A DNA stretch of 64,000 bases, from NCBI GenBank assembly GCA_021774575.1, contig JAJFIX010000007.1, forward strand, positions 1-64,000. The letters are read 5' to 3'. Of this stretch, positions 53,272-62,585 are shown one piece after another. The position numbers were made by a program, and so were the translations under genes. The stretch is from Alphaproteobacteria bacterium (GTDB taxonomy: Bacteria; Pseudomonadota; Alphaproteobacteria; UBA6615). Positions within the stretch are counted from its first letter, which is position 1. Every line of letters begins with the position of its first letter. The notes below the pieces were generated by a model. The model was not told where the DNA came from, did not search any database, and worked only from the letters and a program-made list of their open reading frames with translations.

Positions 53272-54306
53272 TTACTGATCGAGTGCCGTCAGTGCCAAAA
53301 TGCGATCCTCAGTGGTCGGATGGGTCAATGCGAACGCAACTTGGTCGGGGTCTTGGGCGCCAATACGTTGCCAGAATTCCGCTGCGCCGGAAATGTCGTG
53401 GCCAGCCTCAGTCAACATGGTGAGGGCGGCGGTATCGGCGTCGCTCTCAAAGGCTTGGGTAAACGACCATGTCGTGACCCCGTCCTTGATCTCGGAGACG
53501 GTGCCCCCGGCGTTAACTCGGCCGAGTATGGAGGCAAAGTCGCGGGCGAGGCCGCGACCGGCATCTCCTAGGGTGCTCGCGTTTTTTGAGTCCACATGTC
53601 CCAAGGCCCGGTGGGCCATCTCGTGGGCGAGCACTTGGACAAGTTCGTCGTCGCTTTGCGCAAAATTCATCATGCCGCTGGTGACGAAAATGTCTATGCC
53701 GTCGGTATAGGCGTTTATCGACGGGTCTTGGGCGACGTATCTTATTTGGGCCGCGCAAACGAGCTCGGGTGCGAGTGTGGCGGTTACGCTTTCGTCACCA
53801 CGTGCGACTGTTATGTCGACATTTCCACCGGTCTCGGCTGCTGCTGCCAATCTCCATTTAATGTCGTCCATGGCCCAGCGCCCCGACTGCACGTCGCGGC
53901 CGGCGACGGCCATTATTCTGTCGCCCATTTTCAGTCCGCCGGTGGCAGATGCGCCATCGGGGGCTTGGGCGATTATCTGTGGTTGCGGGCCGAGACCGGG
54001 GATCATGCGCTTTGCGGTCTCTTGGGAGCTACGGCTAAAGTTGATAATATTGGCCAAGGTGAAACCGTAGCCATATTCAGCACCGCCGCCGCAGGTTTCC
54101 CCATTGGATCGTCGTAACCCATAGGCGAGCGCTGTCAGTCGTTGGCTGTCTTCGAGATAGGTCGTGATATTCTGCTCATATTGATTTTGCCTCTCGGTCT
54201 CATCGAGTGTGGCGTCGAAATTTGTTCTCACGGCTGTTGGCGCCGCGCAGGCCGCCAGTCCAAAACCGAGCCCCAGTACCAATATCCCGCCGCTAATCCG
54301 TTTCAC
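53272..54306 (-). CDS. M48 family metalloprotease lipoprotein with PDZ-like domain
   Basis: 344 residues from the GTG at 54306, preceded by GAGGTGGA; the upstream frame to 54372 is less likely. A lipoprotein signal ends L-A-A-C with Cys20. A PDZ-like segment (G-G-L-K-M-G-D-R-I-M-A-V-A-G) lies at about residues 120-170. The zinc motif H-E-M-A-H has His228 and His232, with the third ligand probably in F-E-S-D-A-D. The combination of PDZ and M48 is less common than plain BepA/LoiP-type proteases. It probably acts in periplasmic protein quality control. Confidence 0.88.
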   Translation of the reverse strand: MKRISGGILVLGLGFGLAACAAPTAVRTNFDATLDETERQNQYEQNITTYLEDSQRLTALAYGLRRSNGETCGGGAEYGYGFTLANIINFSRSSQETAKRMIPGLGPQPQIIAQAPDGASATGGLKMGDRIMAVAGRDVQSGRWAMDDIKWRLAAAAETGGNVDITVARGDESVTATLAPELVCAAQIRYVAQDPSINAYTDGIDIFVTSGMMNFAQSDDELVQVLAHEMAHRALGHVDSKNASTLGDAGRGLARDFASILGRVNAGGTVSEIKDGVTTWSFTQAFESDADTAALTMLTEAGHDISGAAEFWQRIGAQDPDQVAFALTHPTTEDRILALTALDQ

Positions 54307-54494
54307 ATTCCACCTCGATATGTCATGACAGTGCACAAAGGCACGAAAATTAGATCGCACCTTATATAACATTGTCTATCCCGATGGCGGAGTCATGGGA
54401 TTACCGTTTCTGCATCCAGTTGAATAATAAGGATGTTTTATCGGCCAGGGATAGGGATTGCGGCGCGGATGTCATTTTGGAGTCGCGCCGTGAC

Positions 54495-55640
54495 CTACCG
54501 CACATTCGTCTCGGCAATGGCCCCGTCGAGGGCTTTTTCAAGGCGTGCAACGGCGCCGTCGACATCGTGCAATTTGTCGAGGCCGAATAATCCCAAACGG
54601 AAGGTCTGGAAATCGTCGGGCTCGTCGCATTTGAGTGGCACACCGGCGGCTATTTGCATGCCCTGGGCGGCAAATTTTTTGCCGTTTTGGATGTCGGCAT
54701 CGGCGGTATAGCTGACGACGACGCCCGGTGCGGTAAAGCCCGGTGCGGCCAAACTCTTGAAGCCGCGTGCGGCCAGCAGCGCTCTTACTTTTTCGCCCAG
54801 CTCTTGCTGTTCGGCGCGGACTTTGTCAAAACCGTATTCCTCGGTTTCTTTCATTGCGGCATGGAATTTTACCAACGCGTCGGTCGGCATGGTCGCGTGA
54901 TAGGCGTGGCCGCCGCCTTCATAGGCCTCCATGATTTGCAGCCATTTTTTCAGGTCGCAGGCAAAGCTCGTACTTGTCGTGTCTTCGATCACGGTTCTTG
55001 CCTGTTCGCTCAGCATCACCAGGGCACAGCAGGGCGAGGCGCTCCAGCCCTTTTGCGGTGCACTGATCAGCACGTCGACACCGATGTCGCGCATATCGAC
55101 CCAGATCGTACCCGAGGCGATGCAGTCGAGCACAAAAAGCCCACCGACCTCGTGCACGGCCTCGCCAATGGCGCGCATATAGTCGTCGGGTAGGATCATT
55201 CCCGATGCGGTTTCGACATGGGGCGCAAAGACGATGTCGGGACGGTCTGACCGGATCGCGGCAACCACTTCGTCAATAGGGGCCGGCGCAAAGGCGGGGC
55301 GGCTGCCCTCTTCAACTGGCCGTGCCATGCAAACCGTAATCTCTGAAGAAATATTCCCCGTTTCGAGGATTTGGCTCCAGCGAAAGCTGAACCAGCCATT
55401 GCGGATGACCAGGCATTTTTTATCATTGGCAAATTGGCGCGCCACAGCCTCCATGCCATATGTGCCGCCGCCCGGAACCAAGGCAACCGAATGGGCGCCA
55501 TATACCGTTTTCAGTGTTCCCGAGATTTCGTTCATTACTTGCTGGAAAGTTTGCGACATGTGATTGAGCGAACGATCGGTGAAAACGACGGAATATTCCA
55601 ACAGGCCATCGGGATCTATATTGGGCAGCAGGGCGGTCAT
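54495..55640 (-). CDS. class V pyridoxal-phosphate aminotransferase
   Basis: 381 residues from the ATG at 55640, with GGAGA five bases upstream. The cofactor lysine is Lys197 in S-A-P-Q-K-G-W-S-A. The small-domain region V-L-D-C-I-A-S and G-G-G-T-Y-G-M-E match the alanine-glyoxylate/serine-glyoxylate branch. The donor and acceptor cannot be fixed. It may belong to the same transcript as the membrane protein 90 bp upstream, but its function does not obviously fit the envelope genes. Confidence 0.88.
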   Translation of the reverse strand: MTALLPNIDPDGLLEYSVVFTDRSLNHMSQTFQQVMNEISGTLKTVYGAHSVALVPGGGTYGMEAVARQFANDKKCLVIRNGWFSFRWSQILETGNISSEITVCMARPVEEGSRPAFAPAPIDEVVAAIRSDRPDIVFAPHVETASGMILPDDYMRAIGEAVHEVGGLFVLDCIASGTIWVDMRDIGVDVLISAPQKGWSASPCCALVMLSEQARTVIEDTTSTSFACDLKKWLQIMEAYEGGGHAYHATMPTDALVKFHAAMKETEEYGFDKVRAEQQELGEKVRALLAARGFKSLAAPGFTAPGVVVSYTADADIQNGKKFAAQGMQIAAGVPLKCDEPDDFQTFRLGLFGLDKLHDVDGAVARLEKALDGAIAETNVR

Positions 55641-55729
55641 AATGTTCTCCAAATTGGGCAGCGTGATTTAGTCTGAACCCCTATTGGGTTTCGTGCTGCT
55701 AGACAAGGGCTGAGTGGTGCCAGCTGGCC

Positions 55730-56146
55730 CTATTCTTCTATTGCCTCCGGCGCCGCTGCGCTGCCCCGATCCATCAGCTGCCCGATGAGTGAGAGGGCGA
55801 TGCGAACAACCGTAATACCGAAGGCGACGATGGCGACCGCAAGGATGAGGGTGGTAAAGCTCGCCAAATCGGTAAAAAAGGCAAAACAGTAGCGGGCGAC
55901 AATCAGCCCGGCGATCAGAAATTGAACAAGATTGAGGACCGGTGCGAGCCGCGCGCTGCCAAGCCCGATGGTCTTCCAGATCACCAGCCCGATTGAGATC
56001 ACCACGAGGGCTAACAGAAAAATATCCAGCCGCCCCATCTCAACCCGGCTTGAGAGCAGGACAAAGGCAACCAGGAATAAGATATCGGCGGCCCCCACAA
56101 TACGGTCGGTGGGGTCGATCTTTGATAGGAATGCGACTTCTGCCAT
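55730..56146 (-). CDS. small four-helix membrane protein
   Basis: 138 residues with four hydrophobic helices (about 17-33, 42-60, 69-87, 95-117) and short charged ends. No family is recognised. It follows the PPC-repeat protein gene by 31 bases on the same strand, so it is probably cotranscribed and may anchor or accompany the secreted proteins; that is inference. Confidence 0.65.
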   Translation of the reverse strand: MAEVAFLSKIDPTDRIVGAADILFLVAFVLLSSRVEMGRLDIFLLALVVISIGLVIWKTIGLGSARLAPVLNLVQFLIAGLIVARYCFAFFTDLASFTTLILAVAIVAFGITVVRIALSLIGQLMDRGSAAAPEAIEE

Positions 56147-56177
56147 TTTCTTCCTCGTAAGTTCGTTACTGGAATAT

Positions 56178-57773
56178 CTATTTGGGGCCGAGAAGAACCG
56201 TTTTGAGCTGGTCTATCAGGGCGCGGCTGCCGAGGCTGGGTTGGCGACGCGCGGCCGTCATATTTCTCTCAAATGTTGCGGTCAGTCCGCCGACAAAAAG
56301 GGCGGAGCTCATGGGTTGGCGGGACGGGCGACCCTGATTGGCGTCAACCCAAACCGCGGTTAGAGCGGCGGCAAAGGTACCGGTGTCGAATTTGGCTTCG
56401 GGTGGCCGGTAAGACCGTTCAAAAATTTGGGTCAGCGTAACCATCATGAAATCGTCGGGGCCGAAGATCTCCCCACGGCTGGCTGCGATGATACGGCCGA
56501 AAGACGCGGCGAGTTCGCTTTCATCGGCGGGCACCACAACCACCTCGCCACCGCCCGCCTCGGCAATGTGATCAAGTTCGTCGAGGATTTCTGCCGATGA
56601 ATCGAGGCCGATCATAAAAAACGAATTGGCGTCGTCCGATGGGTCTGGGGTCGATGGCGCCGCGGGTAAAACAAAATGGGTCGCCAAGCGATAGGGGCGG
56701 CGGTCGCCGTCGTGATAGGGGCGCAAGCGCAAATAATATAGACCGGGCGTGAGCTCGGCCTCGGCCCGGTCGGCTTGGGCGACGGCAAAGGGAAGAGGGG
56801 CTGTGACGTCCTTGGCCGCGAACAATTCAAGATAGGGGTAATTGCCGTCGGCGCTCGGGTCGAAGGTCAATTCGAGACGACCGGCCTCGGTTAATTCCAT
56901 GGCCACCCAATCGACGTCGCCGCGAAACATGACGAAACTCAAGGCCTCGCCGGGCTCAATAACACGTGCCATTTCGGCCGTGTCGTTGGGTTCGAAGGGA
57001 TCGTCTTGGGCGCCAACGTTGAATTTGACCCAAGCATAGGACCTGGCCGGGTCGCTGAAGAGCCGCACATAATGGGTGCCCGGCAGCAGGTTGAGATTGC
57101 TCCGCTGGACATCTCCCCCGGAGGGGGACTTAGACCAGTAGAGCTCCAGCGGCACCGGGTCTTGCGCCCCGTCCAGAAGAATTTCAGCGCCATAATAGGG
57201 TGCGTTCGCATCTTCACGTTCGATGTCGACGGTCAGGACCGAAAGCGTATCGGCGGGGACGGCAAACCAATCCGCGTCGCCACCGGGGAAACTGCGGATG
57301 CGGGTTTCGCCAAACCCGGTACCAGCGGTTACGGGGCGATCATTGGGTTCTTCCAAATCGCTGTCGGTCTCGAAGTCCAGGAGTAACGTGTAGGTATCGG
57401 CCGCACCGGAGGCTGCGATCAGATAAATTCCGGCTTCGACACGGGCAACAAAGTTGCGATCTTCTCCCTCCCAAAGCTCTGTGCCGAGGGCAATTTCCGC
57501 CTCGGTCTCGCTATTGTGTAGCGTGAACGAAAGATGGCTCGCATTGGTGCCCGCACCGATTTGAGACAGGGTGAGCAGACCGTCGGCAGGGACCAGAAAG
57601 CGCAGCCAGTCAATATCGTCCTCGGTTGAAATATTGACCTCTGATTGCCAATGCAAGGGAACGATGTCGGCAAATCGTGGATCGTCGTTGAGTTCGTCGG
57701 CCCACGAAAAAGTGGTGCCGACCATCGCGATCAGCGGCCCGGCAAGAGCTGCCATGAGGACGCGGCCGGTCAT
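56178..57773 (-). CDS. secreted protein with three PPC-like repeats
   Basis: 531 residues from the ATG that overlaps the vWA-gene stop in ATGA; the longer frame inside that gene is excluded. A signal peptide ends near S-W-A-D. Three repeats of the pre-peptidase C-terminal type follow, each with an acidic turn and a D-W/D-D-W core: D-D-I-D-W-L-R-F, E-P-N-D...G-D-A-D-W-F-A-V, and E-P-N-D...G-D-V-D-W-V-A-M. No protease domain is present. A C-terminal helical region of about 170 residues is unrecognised. Its coupling to the vWA gene implies a shared complex. Confidence 0.75.
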   Translation of the reverse strand: MTGRVLMAALAGPLIAMVGTTFSWADELNDDPRFADIVPLHWQSEVNISTEDDIDWLRFLVPADGLLTLSQIGAGTNASHLSFTLHNSETEAEIALGTELWEGEDRNFVARVEAGIYLIAASGAADTYTLLLDFETDSDLEEPNDRPVTAGTGFGETRIRSFPGGDADWFAVPADTLSVLTVDIEREDANAPYYGAEILLDGAQDPVPLELYWSKSPSGGDVQRSNLNLLPGTHYVRLFSDPARSYAWVKFNVGAQDDPFEPNDTAEMARVIEPGEALSFVMFRGDVDWVAMELTEAGRLELTFDPSADGNYPYLELFAAKDVTAPLPFAVAQADRAEAELTPGLYYLRLRPYHDGDRRPYRLATHFVLPAAPSTPDPSDDANSFFMIGLDSSAEILDELDHIAEAGGGEVVVVPADESELAASFGRIIAASRGEIFGPDDFMMVTLTQIFERSYRPPEAKFDTGTFAAALTAVWVDANQGRPSRQPMSSALFVGGLTATFERNMTAARRQPSLGSRALIDQLKTVLLGPK

Positions 57774-60772
57774 CGGACTATTCCTTCGACCCGGCCTTGG
57801 ATATCGGCGTCGGCAGTGCTTCTGTCGGTACCCGGCGGTGATCCCCAGCGCTGGCGAATGCCATCCATTGCCACCTGACCTTGGCGGCATTGCGCCGCTG
57901 CCCGTGTCTGGGCGGAAAAGGGTTGGGAGTTTACGCCCCAGGAGGCGTTGTTGGCGCCCGCAACTGCGCCGTAATAGATATAAAATTTCTGTTGGGTGAC
58001 CAGGACGTTGCAGGCCCCATCGCGTCCCCATTCGTGAAAGCGGTTTTTGGTCAGAACGATTGTCGGCAGGGTCATCGACCCCCGTTGGCTGACCTCCCAG
58101 GTGATCCGGTCGGCGGGCTGCACGGTGACAGGGGGCTCTTCCTCGGCGGCGAGATCATCTTCCGGGACTTCCGTTTCAGTTGTGGGTTCGTCGTCTTCGT
58201 CTTCGGCTTGTGGGTCGGGACTTGAACTGCCGATATCGCCGCGCAAGGCAACTCGGGACCGGTAGCGCCCAGCCGCCGCTGCTGGGTCGCCGTCACAGCT
58301 CTCTTCGCCGTCAGTCAAAACCACCAGCGTCTTGCGGTCGTAACGGCCTTCGGCGATCAGATAATCTCCGCCGGACGCGATCGCAGCGGCGAGGGGGGTT
58401 CCGTCTCGGGGTTCGATCCCGCGCAAGACGGTGAGAAAATTTTGCTTGTCGCGGGTGAAAGGCAGTGCCAGCTGGATATTGCCGCAATCGAAGAAGGCCC
58501 AAAGGGCAACCTCGTCGCCGGGCTCCATCGCTTGGACGAAGGCGTTGGCCGACTGCTTGACCCGCACCATGCGGCTATTATCCCCCATCGAGCCCGAGGC
58601 ATCGACGACGAAGCTATAAGAGGTGCCATTTTCGGATTTGAAATTGAGCAGGTGCCAGCGATCCTGGCCGCCGCGCCCGGACCCGGCAAAGGATTTTGTT
58701 TCCTCCCAATATGTCCAATTCCCATCGGTGAGAGAAGCCGAAGTCCCAGGGTTTGCATCAAGGGCCTTGCCGGCAAAATCAGTGCCCGAGACTTGGACGA
58801 CAATATCGTCTTGGTCGGCAAAGGCCTCCAGCGGCCCGGTGTCGAAACTGCCGCTCCAACTCGTCCCGCTTCCCGAAACCTGCACCAACACCGCCCCGTC
58901 ATCGGGGCCGGGCAAAGGCAAGCCGACGCCATCGCCGGGGCCCGGCGGGCGGGCGATCGTACCGTTACCAATGACCGTCAGTGGTGCTTGGTTGAGTGCG
59001 GCAGAAAATGTCAGTTCGATCGATGCCTGTTCGCCGTCGCCGATCTCGAGTTGTTCGTTGGTTGTGATATCCAGTCGTCGGGTTGGCGCCAGGGCCAGCT
59101 CATTTTGCAGCGCGGCAATGCGTTGGCGGCGCGTCTCGATTTCGGCCTCCAGCATGTCGCGTTCTTCGCGGGCAATCCTGATCAGCCCGTTATGGGCGTT
59201 TACATAGGCGTCAAGATAGGCCATCCCGGCATTCGCCAAGGCAAGAGCGATCATTGTATCGGGTGTCCAGATTTTCCCAATCAAGACGGTGCGCCAAAAT
59301 CCGGAATCTACGTCGGCGATATCGTTCTGCTGCTCCTGATAGAGCCGGTTGATCTCGTGCAGCATCACCGTTTCGAAGCTCTTGCGCGAGGCCCGCCGCC
59401 CAGCGAGATCCGAGCGTGTTTCATCATAATCGGCGATTGAACGGCCTGCCTGATCAATGGCGCCGGTAAAGCGTGCCATATCAACCTGGTTGATTTGATA
59501 ACGGCTTTGGTCAAATGCCTTGCTCAATTTATTTGGCACGTCGTAGATCGTGTAGATCGCCGCGCCGCGAACGATCCAGGGAGAGTTCAGGGCGATTTGG
59601 CGTGCCTGAATGGCGATCATGTTGCGCGCGACCTGGCCGCGCAGCCATTGGGCGCGGGCCATATGGGTTGTTGCCCGGACAATAGCGTTTTGCACCAGCA
59701 CTTCTCCGGCAACCCCCGATGCGGTGGCGGCGGCGGTTCCCTCGACGACCGCAAGTCGGACAGCCGTGGCGACTTGGGCGACGCCGGTCACCGCCAGAAT
59801 GAGATTGCCCCAACGGTAGAGCGCGACCGATGTCGCGTTGACCATTTCGTTATGTTCGATCTCGTCGATCAGCGGGCGCTGCAGGGATAGAGACGTCCTT
59901 GCCTCGCGCGAATAACGGGCGATATCGGCATTGGTCGTTGCGACATGGGGTTCGAGGTCGGCGATTTGGCGCTGTAATTCGGTAATCATCTCCCGGAGCG
60001 CCCGCTGAATGCTCAAGTCTTCGGACCATGCAGCCTGATAGATTTTCTGCCCGTTCTGGGTGACGGTAATCGTTTCGAGATAGGGCGGGTGTTCGCTGAT
60101 CGTTGCCTCGGCGAGGCGCGCCCGTTCGGCTTCGGCGGTCTCGCGCGCCGTGGCAAGAGCAGCGTTGGCAGTTTCCAAATCCTGCTCGGCCCGGTCGATC
60201 TGAGTGCGTAGCTGGTCTCGTGCTTGGGACGCGCTTCGCCAAACTTGCCTGGCGGCAGCGACATCGCGCATATGGGATGAAGATTGTCTGCCATAGCGCG
60301 CGGTGTCGCGGTTGAGCACTTCGCGGTAGGTGCGAATGGTGAGCTCCATGTCGGCTCGGCCGGCATCATTGGGCGGCAGGGCGGCAAGTTGGCGCTGCAG
60401 GGCCGAAATTTCCTCGGCTTGCTGGGTGAGCAGGGCCAGGGCCGACGAGAGCCCATCGCTTCGGCCTGAGGCGATATCAAGATCGACCTTGGCGACAAAT
60501 ACCGCCGATTCCGCGGCGCCGAGAGTTGCCTGCAATTCGTCACGATGGGCCTTGGCGGCATTGACCTGGGCCAGGGCTGCCTCGGCCTGTTGATCGGCGG
60601 CAGCGACGGTTGCCAGTAGCACGTCAACGTTGCCGCCGTTTTGCGAATGCAGGGGGGCGACGAAAATTATCACGCCAGCCAAGGTGGCCGAAATCAGCCT
60701 TATCAAACGGCGTCGACGATTGCCGAGTGTATCAATATATTGCGGTGTAGACTCAGCATGGCGATGCAGCAT
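57770..60772 (-). CDS. coiled-coil and von Willebrand A domain protein
   Basis: 1000 residues with GAGGT seven bases before the ATG. A basic start and one hydrophobic segment (about 25-43) give a signal anchor. Long alpha-helical coiled coil covers about 50-290 and again about 440-580. The vWA domain begins near residue 720: the metal site D-A-S-G-S has Asp724, Ser726 and Ser728, and V-V-L-T-D-G-E-E provides the later ligands. The C-terminus has Cys-containing sequence after an acidic stretch. vWA domains bind partners through Mg2+. It starts the vWA-PPC-membrane run. Function unknown. Confidence 0.75.
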   Translation of the reverse strand: MLHRHAESTPQYIDTLGNRRRRLIRLISATLAGVIIFVAPLHSQNGGNVDVLLATVAAADQQAEAALAQVNAAKAHRDELQATLGAAESAVFVAKVDLDIASGRSDGLSSALALLTQQAEEISALQRQLAALPPNDAGRADMELTIRTYREVLNRDTARYGRQSSSHMRDVAAARQVWRSASQARDQLRTQIDRAEQDLETANAALATARETAEAERARLAEATISEHPPYLETITVTQNGQKIYQAAWSEDLSIQRALREMITELQRQIADLEPHVATTNADIARYSREARTSLSLQRPLIDEIEHNEMVNATSVALYRWGNLILAVTGVAQVATAVRLAVVEGTAAATASGVAGEVLVQNAIVRATTHMARAQWLRGQVARNMIAIQARQIALNSPWIVRGAAIYTIYDVPNKLSKAFDQSRYQINQVDMARFTGAIDQAGRSIADYDETRSDLAGRRASRKSFETVMLHEINRLYQEQQNDIADVDSGFWRTVLIGKIWTPDTMIALALANAGMAYLDAYVNAHNGLIRIAREERDMLEAEIETRRQRIAALQNELALAPTRRLDITTNEQLEIGDGEQASIELTFSAALNQAPLTVIGNGTIARPPGPGDGVGLPLPGPDDGAVLVQVSGSGTSWSGSFDTGPLEAFADQDDIVVQVSGTDFAGKALDANPGTSASLTDGNWTYWEETKSFAGSGRGGQDRWHLLNFKSENGTSYSFVVDASGSMGDNSRMVRVKQSANAFVQAMEPGDEVALWAFFDCGNIQLALPFTRDKQNFLTVLRGIEPRDGTPLAAAIASGGDYLIAEGRYDRKTLVVLTDGEESCDGDPAAAAGRYRSRVALRGDIGSSSPDPQAEDEDDEPTTETEVPEDDLAAEEEPPVTVQPADRITWEVSQRGSMTLPTIVLTKNRFHEWGRDGACNVLVTQQKFYIYYGAVAGANNASWGVNSQPFSAQTRAAAQCRQGQVAMDGIRQRWGSPPGTDRSTADADIQGRVEGIVR

Positions 60773-60832
60773 GGCAAGACCTCATGAATGACCCGCCACC
60801 ATGGCCGCCGATTTCGAATCGTGACAAGCGGT

Positions 60833-61945
60833 TTAACTGTGGGCGACGCTCCATGCCCTGCTATTCTCGATGGTAGCAACGGGTTGGGTCATGCCGGGGT
60901 CGAAGGGTATCGGCATTCCTCTTGCCTCTACTTTTTTTGGCCAGGCGGGGTCGGCTAGGGCGCCTCTTGCCAAGGCGATAAAATCCGCGCCGCCCCGGAC
61001 GATAAAATTTTCTGCTGTTTCCGGGTCCTGGAGTGCGCCACAGGCAATGATCGGACCGTCAAAATAGTCGCGCGCGTGACCGACCAAAGTCTTTGTTCCG
61101 CCAAAGACAGGTGCGGTTGCTGGAACACTGTTGATATGAAGAAAATCCACCCCGGCACACCCGAGGGCGGAAAACAGCATTTTTGCGTCTCTTGCACCTC
61201 CGGCCCATTGGTCGGTAAAATCGTTGACCGCCATTTGCGAAAGACGCATTCCGACGGGGATATCGGGCCCAACAGCGTCCTTTATTGCCGTCAGAATTTC
61301 AACATGAAGCCGTGCCCGGTTGTCGGCTGGCCCACCATAGGAATCGTCGCGCTGATTTGCCGTGGTCGAAAAGAATTGGTGCAGCAGATATCCGTTAGCC
61401 CCGTGTATTTCAATGCCGTCGAAGCCGGCGGCGACGGATCGGGTTGCCGCTGAAGCAAACCCTTCCGTGATCGCCCCGATCTCGGATAATGAAAGCGCGC
61501 GTGGTGTTTTATAGGGTCCACTGCCAAAATAGTTGGTGGCCATTTGGCCCATTGGCTGTACGGTTGACGGCCCAGCCACCTCATTAACATAATCATTATG
61601 TTGGCTGAGCGCGCCGGCATGCATGAATTGCTGGAATATTTTCGCTCCGGCATGATGGACGGTCTCGACGATCGCCTGCCAGCCATTCTGTTGCGCATCG
61701 TCGGTCATGCCTGGTTGATGACGATAGCCTTGTGCATAGGCACGGTCGGGATAGGTGCCTTCGGAGATGATTAGCCCAAACCCACCTTCGGCATAGTTCC
61801 GGTAATAGTCGCGCATCAGCGCATTAGGGATGCCGCCGGGATCGGCGCTGACCCTGGTCATTGGTGCAACGACGGTGCGTGAGGCAAGATCTACGGTGCC
61901 GATGCGGCCCGGTCGAAAAATATGGCTTATGTCAGCGTCGGTCAT
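60833..61945 (-). CDS. NADH:flavin oxidoreductase, Old Yellow Enzyme family
   Basis: 370 residues, a TIM-barrel FMN enzyme. Conserved features are R-T-V-V-A-P-M-T-R near the N-terminus, the substrate-site I-H-G-A-N-G-Y-L-L-H-Q-F-F, and the C-terminal phosphate loop F-I-A-L-A-R-G-A-L-A-D-P. It reduces activated C=C bonds of enones or nitro compounds. It is divergent from the RidA gene; with the following enzymes it suggests a role in breakdown of an unsaturated ring product. Confidence 0.92.
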   Translation of the reverse strand: MTDADISHIFRPGRIGTVDLASRTVVAPMTRVSADPGGIPNALMRDYYRNYAEGGFGLIISEGTYPDRAYAQGYRHQPGMTDDAQQNGWQAIVETVHHAGAKIFQQFMHAGALSQHNDYVNEVAGPSTVQPMGQMATNYFGSGPYKTPRALSLSEIGAITEGFASAATRSVAAGFDGIEIHGANGYLLHQFFSTTANQRDDSYGGPADNRARLHVEILTAIKDAVGPDIPVGMRLSQMAVNDFTDQWAGGARDAKMLFSALGCAGVDFLHINSVPATAPVFGGTKTLVGHARDYFDGPIIACGALQDPETAENFIVRGGADFIALARGALADPAWPKKVEARGMPIPFDPGMTQPVATIENSRAWSVAHS

Positions 61946-62171
61946 GAAAGTTACATGTCCCCAATTTAGAGCGGCGAGATGATGGCACGATAATTCATGC
62001 AGGTTTATACATCTTTTATGAGAAATAATTGCAATCTAATCACGCATAGCGATATTATAATTGGGCGTGCGATATTTGGTAAGGCGGCGCTTGCACATTC
62101 GGCACGCATCGGAAATGATATCGTTCCATAATTTGCTAATCATACCCCAATTCAGATCGAAAGAGGCCACA

Positions 62172-62564
62172 ATGTCGCTGAAACTTTATGTCCCCGACAC
62201 CATTGCACCACCCGCTGCTCATTATGTGCACGGTATCGAAGTTCCCGCCAATGCAAGATGGCTCTATACGGCGGGCCAGGTCGGCCTGACTCCGGATGGC
62301 GAAATGCCCGAAGGGTTTGTTGCGCAATCGCATCAAGTTTGGAAGAACACCATTGAAATCCTCAACGCTGCCAATATGGGTGTCGAGGATATTGTCAAGC
62401 TCGTCGTTTATGCCCGTGATCCGGCGGACGTGAAACATCTTTCCGGCATCCGAAAGGAATATATGGGCGACCATATTCCTACATCGACATTTATCGGCAG
62501 CATCGCGCTGGCCAATCCAACCTGGCTTGTCGAAATGGAGACGATTGCAGCCAAGGTGGATTAG
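62172..62564 (+). CDS. RidA family protein
   Basis: 130 residues from the ATG at 62172, with AGAGG seven bases upstream. The YjgF/RidA fold signature is clear: L-Y-T-A-G-Q-V-G near residues 35-42, then K-L-V-V-Y-A-R-D and a C-terminal V-E-M-E-T-I-A-A-K-V. The usual catalytic arginine region differs from housekeeping RidA, so a pathway-specific deaminase is possible, for example of 2-aminomuconate. It is convergent with the amidohydrolase gene. Confidence 0.88.
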   Translation: MSLKLYVPDTIAPPAAHYVHGIEVPANARWLYTAGQVGLTPDGEMPEGFVAQSHQVWKNTIEILNAANMGVEDIVKLVVYARDPADVKHLSGIRKEYMGDHIPTSTFIGSIALANPTWLVEMETIAAKVD

Positions 62565-62585
62565 ACATGCGCCGGAATTAGGCCG

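Noticed and set aside
58442-59440. 332-codon open frame antisense to the vWA gene
   Set aside because: No ribosome site or motif; the opposite strand has a coherent vWA protein.
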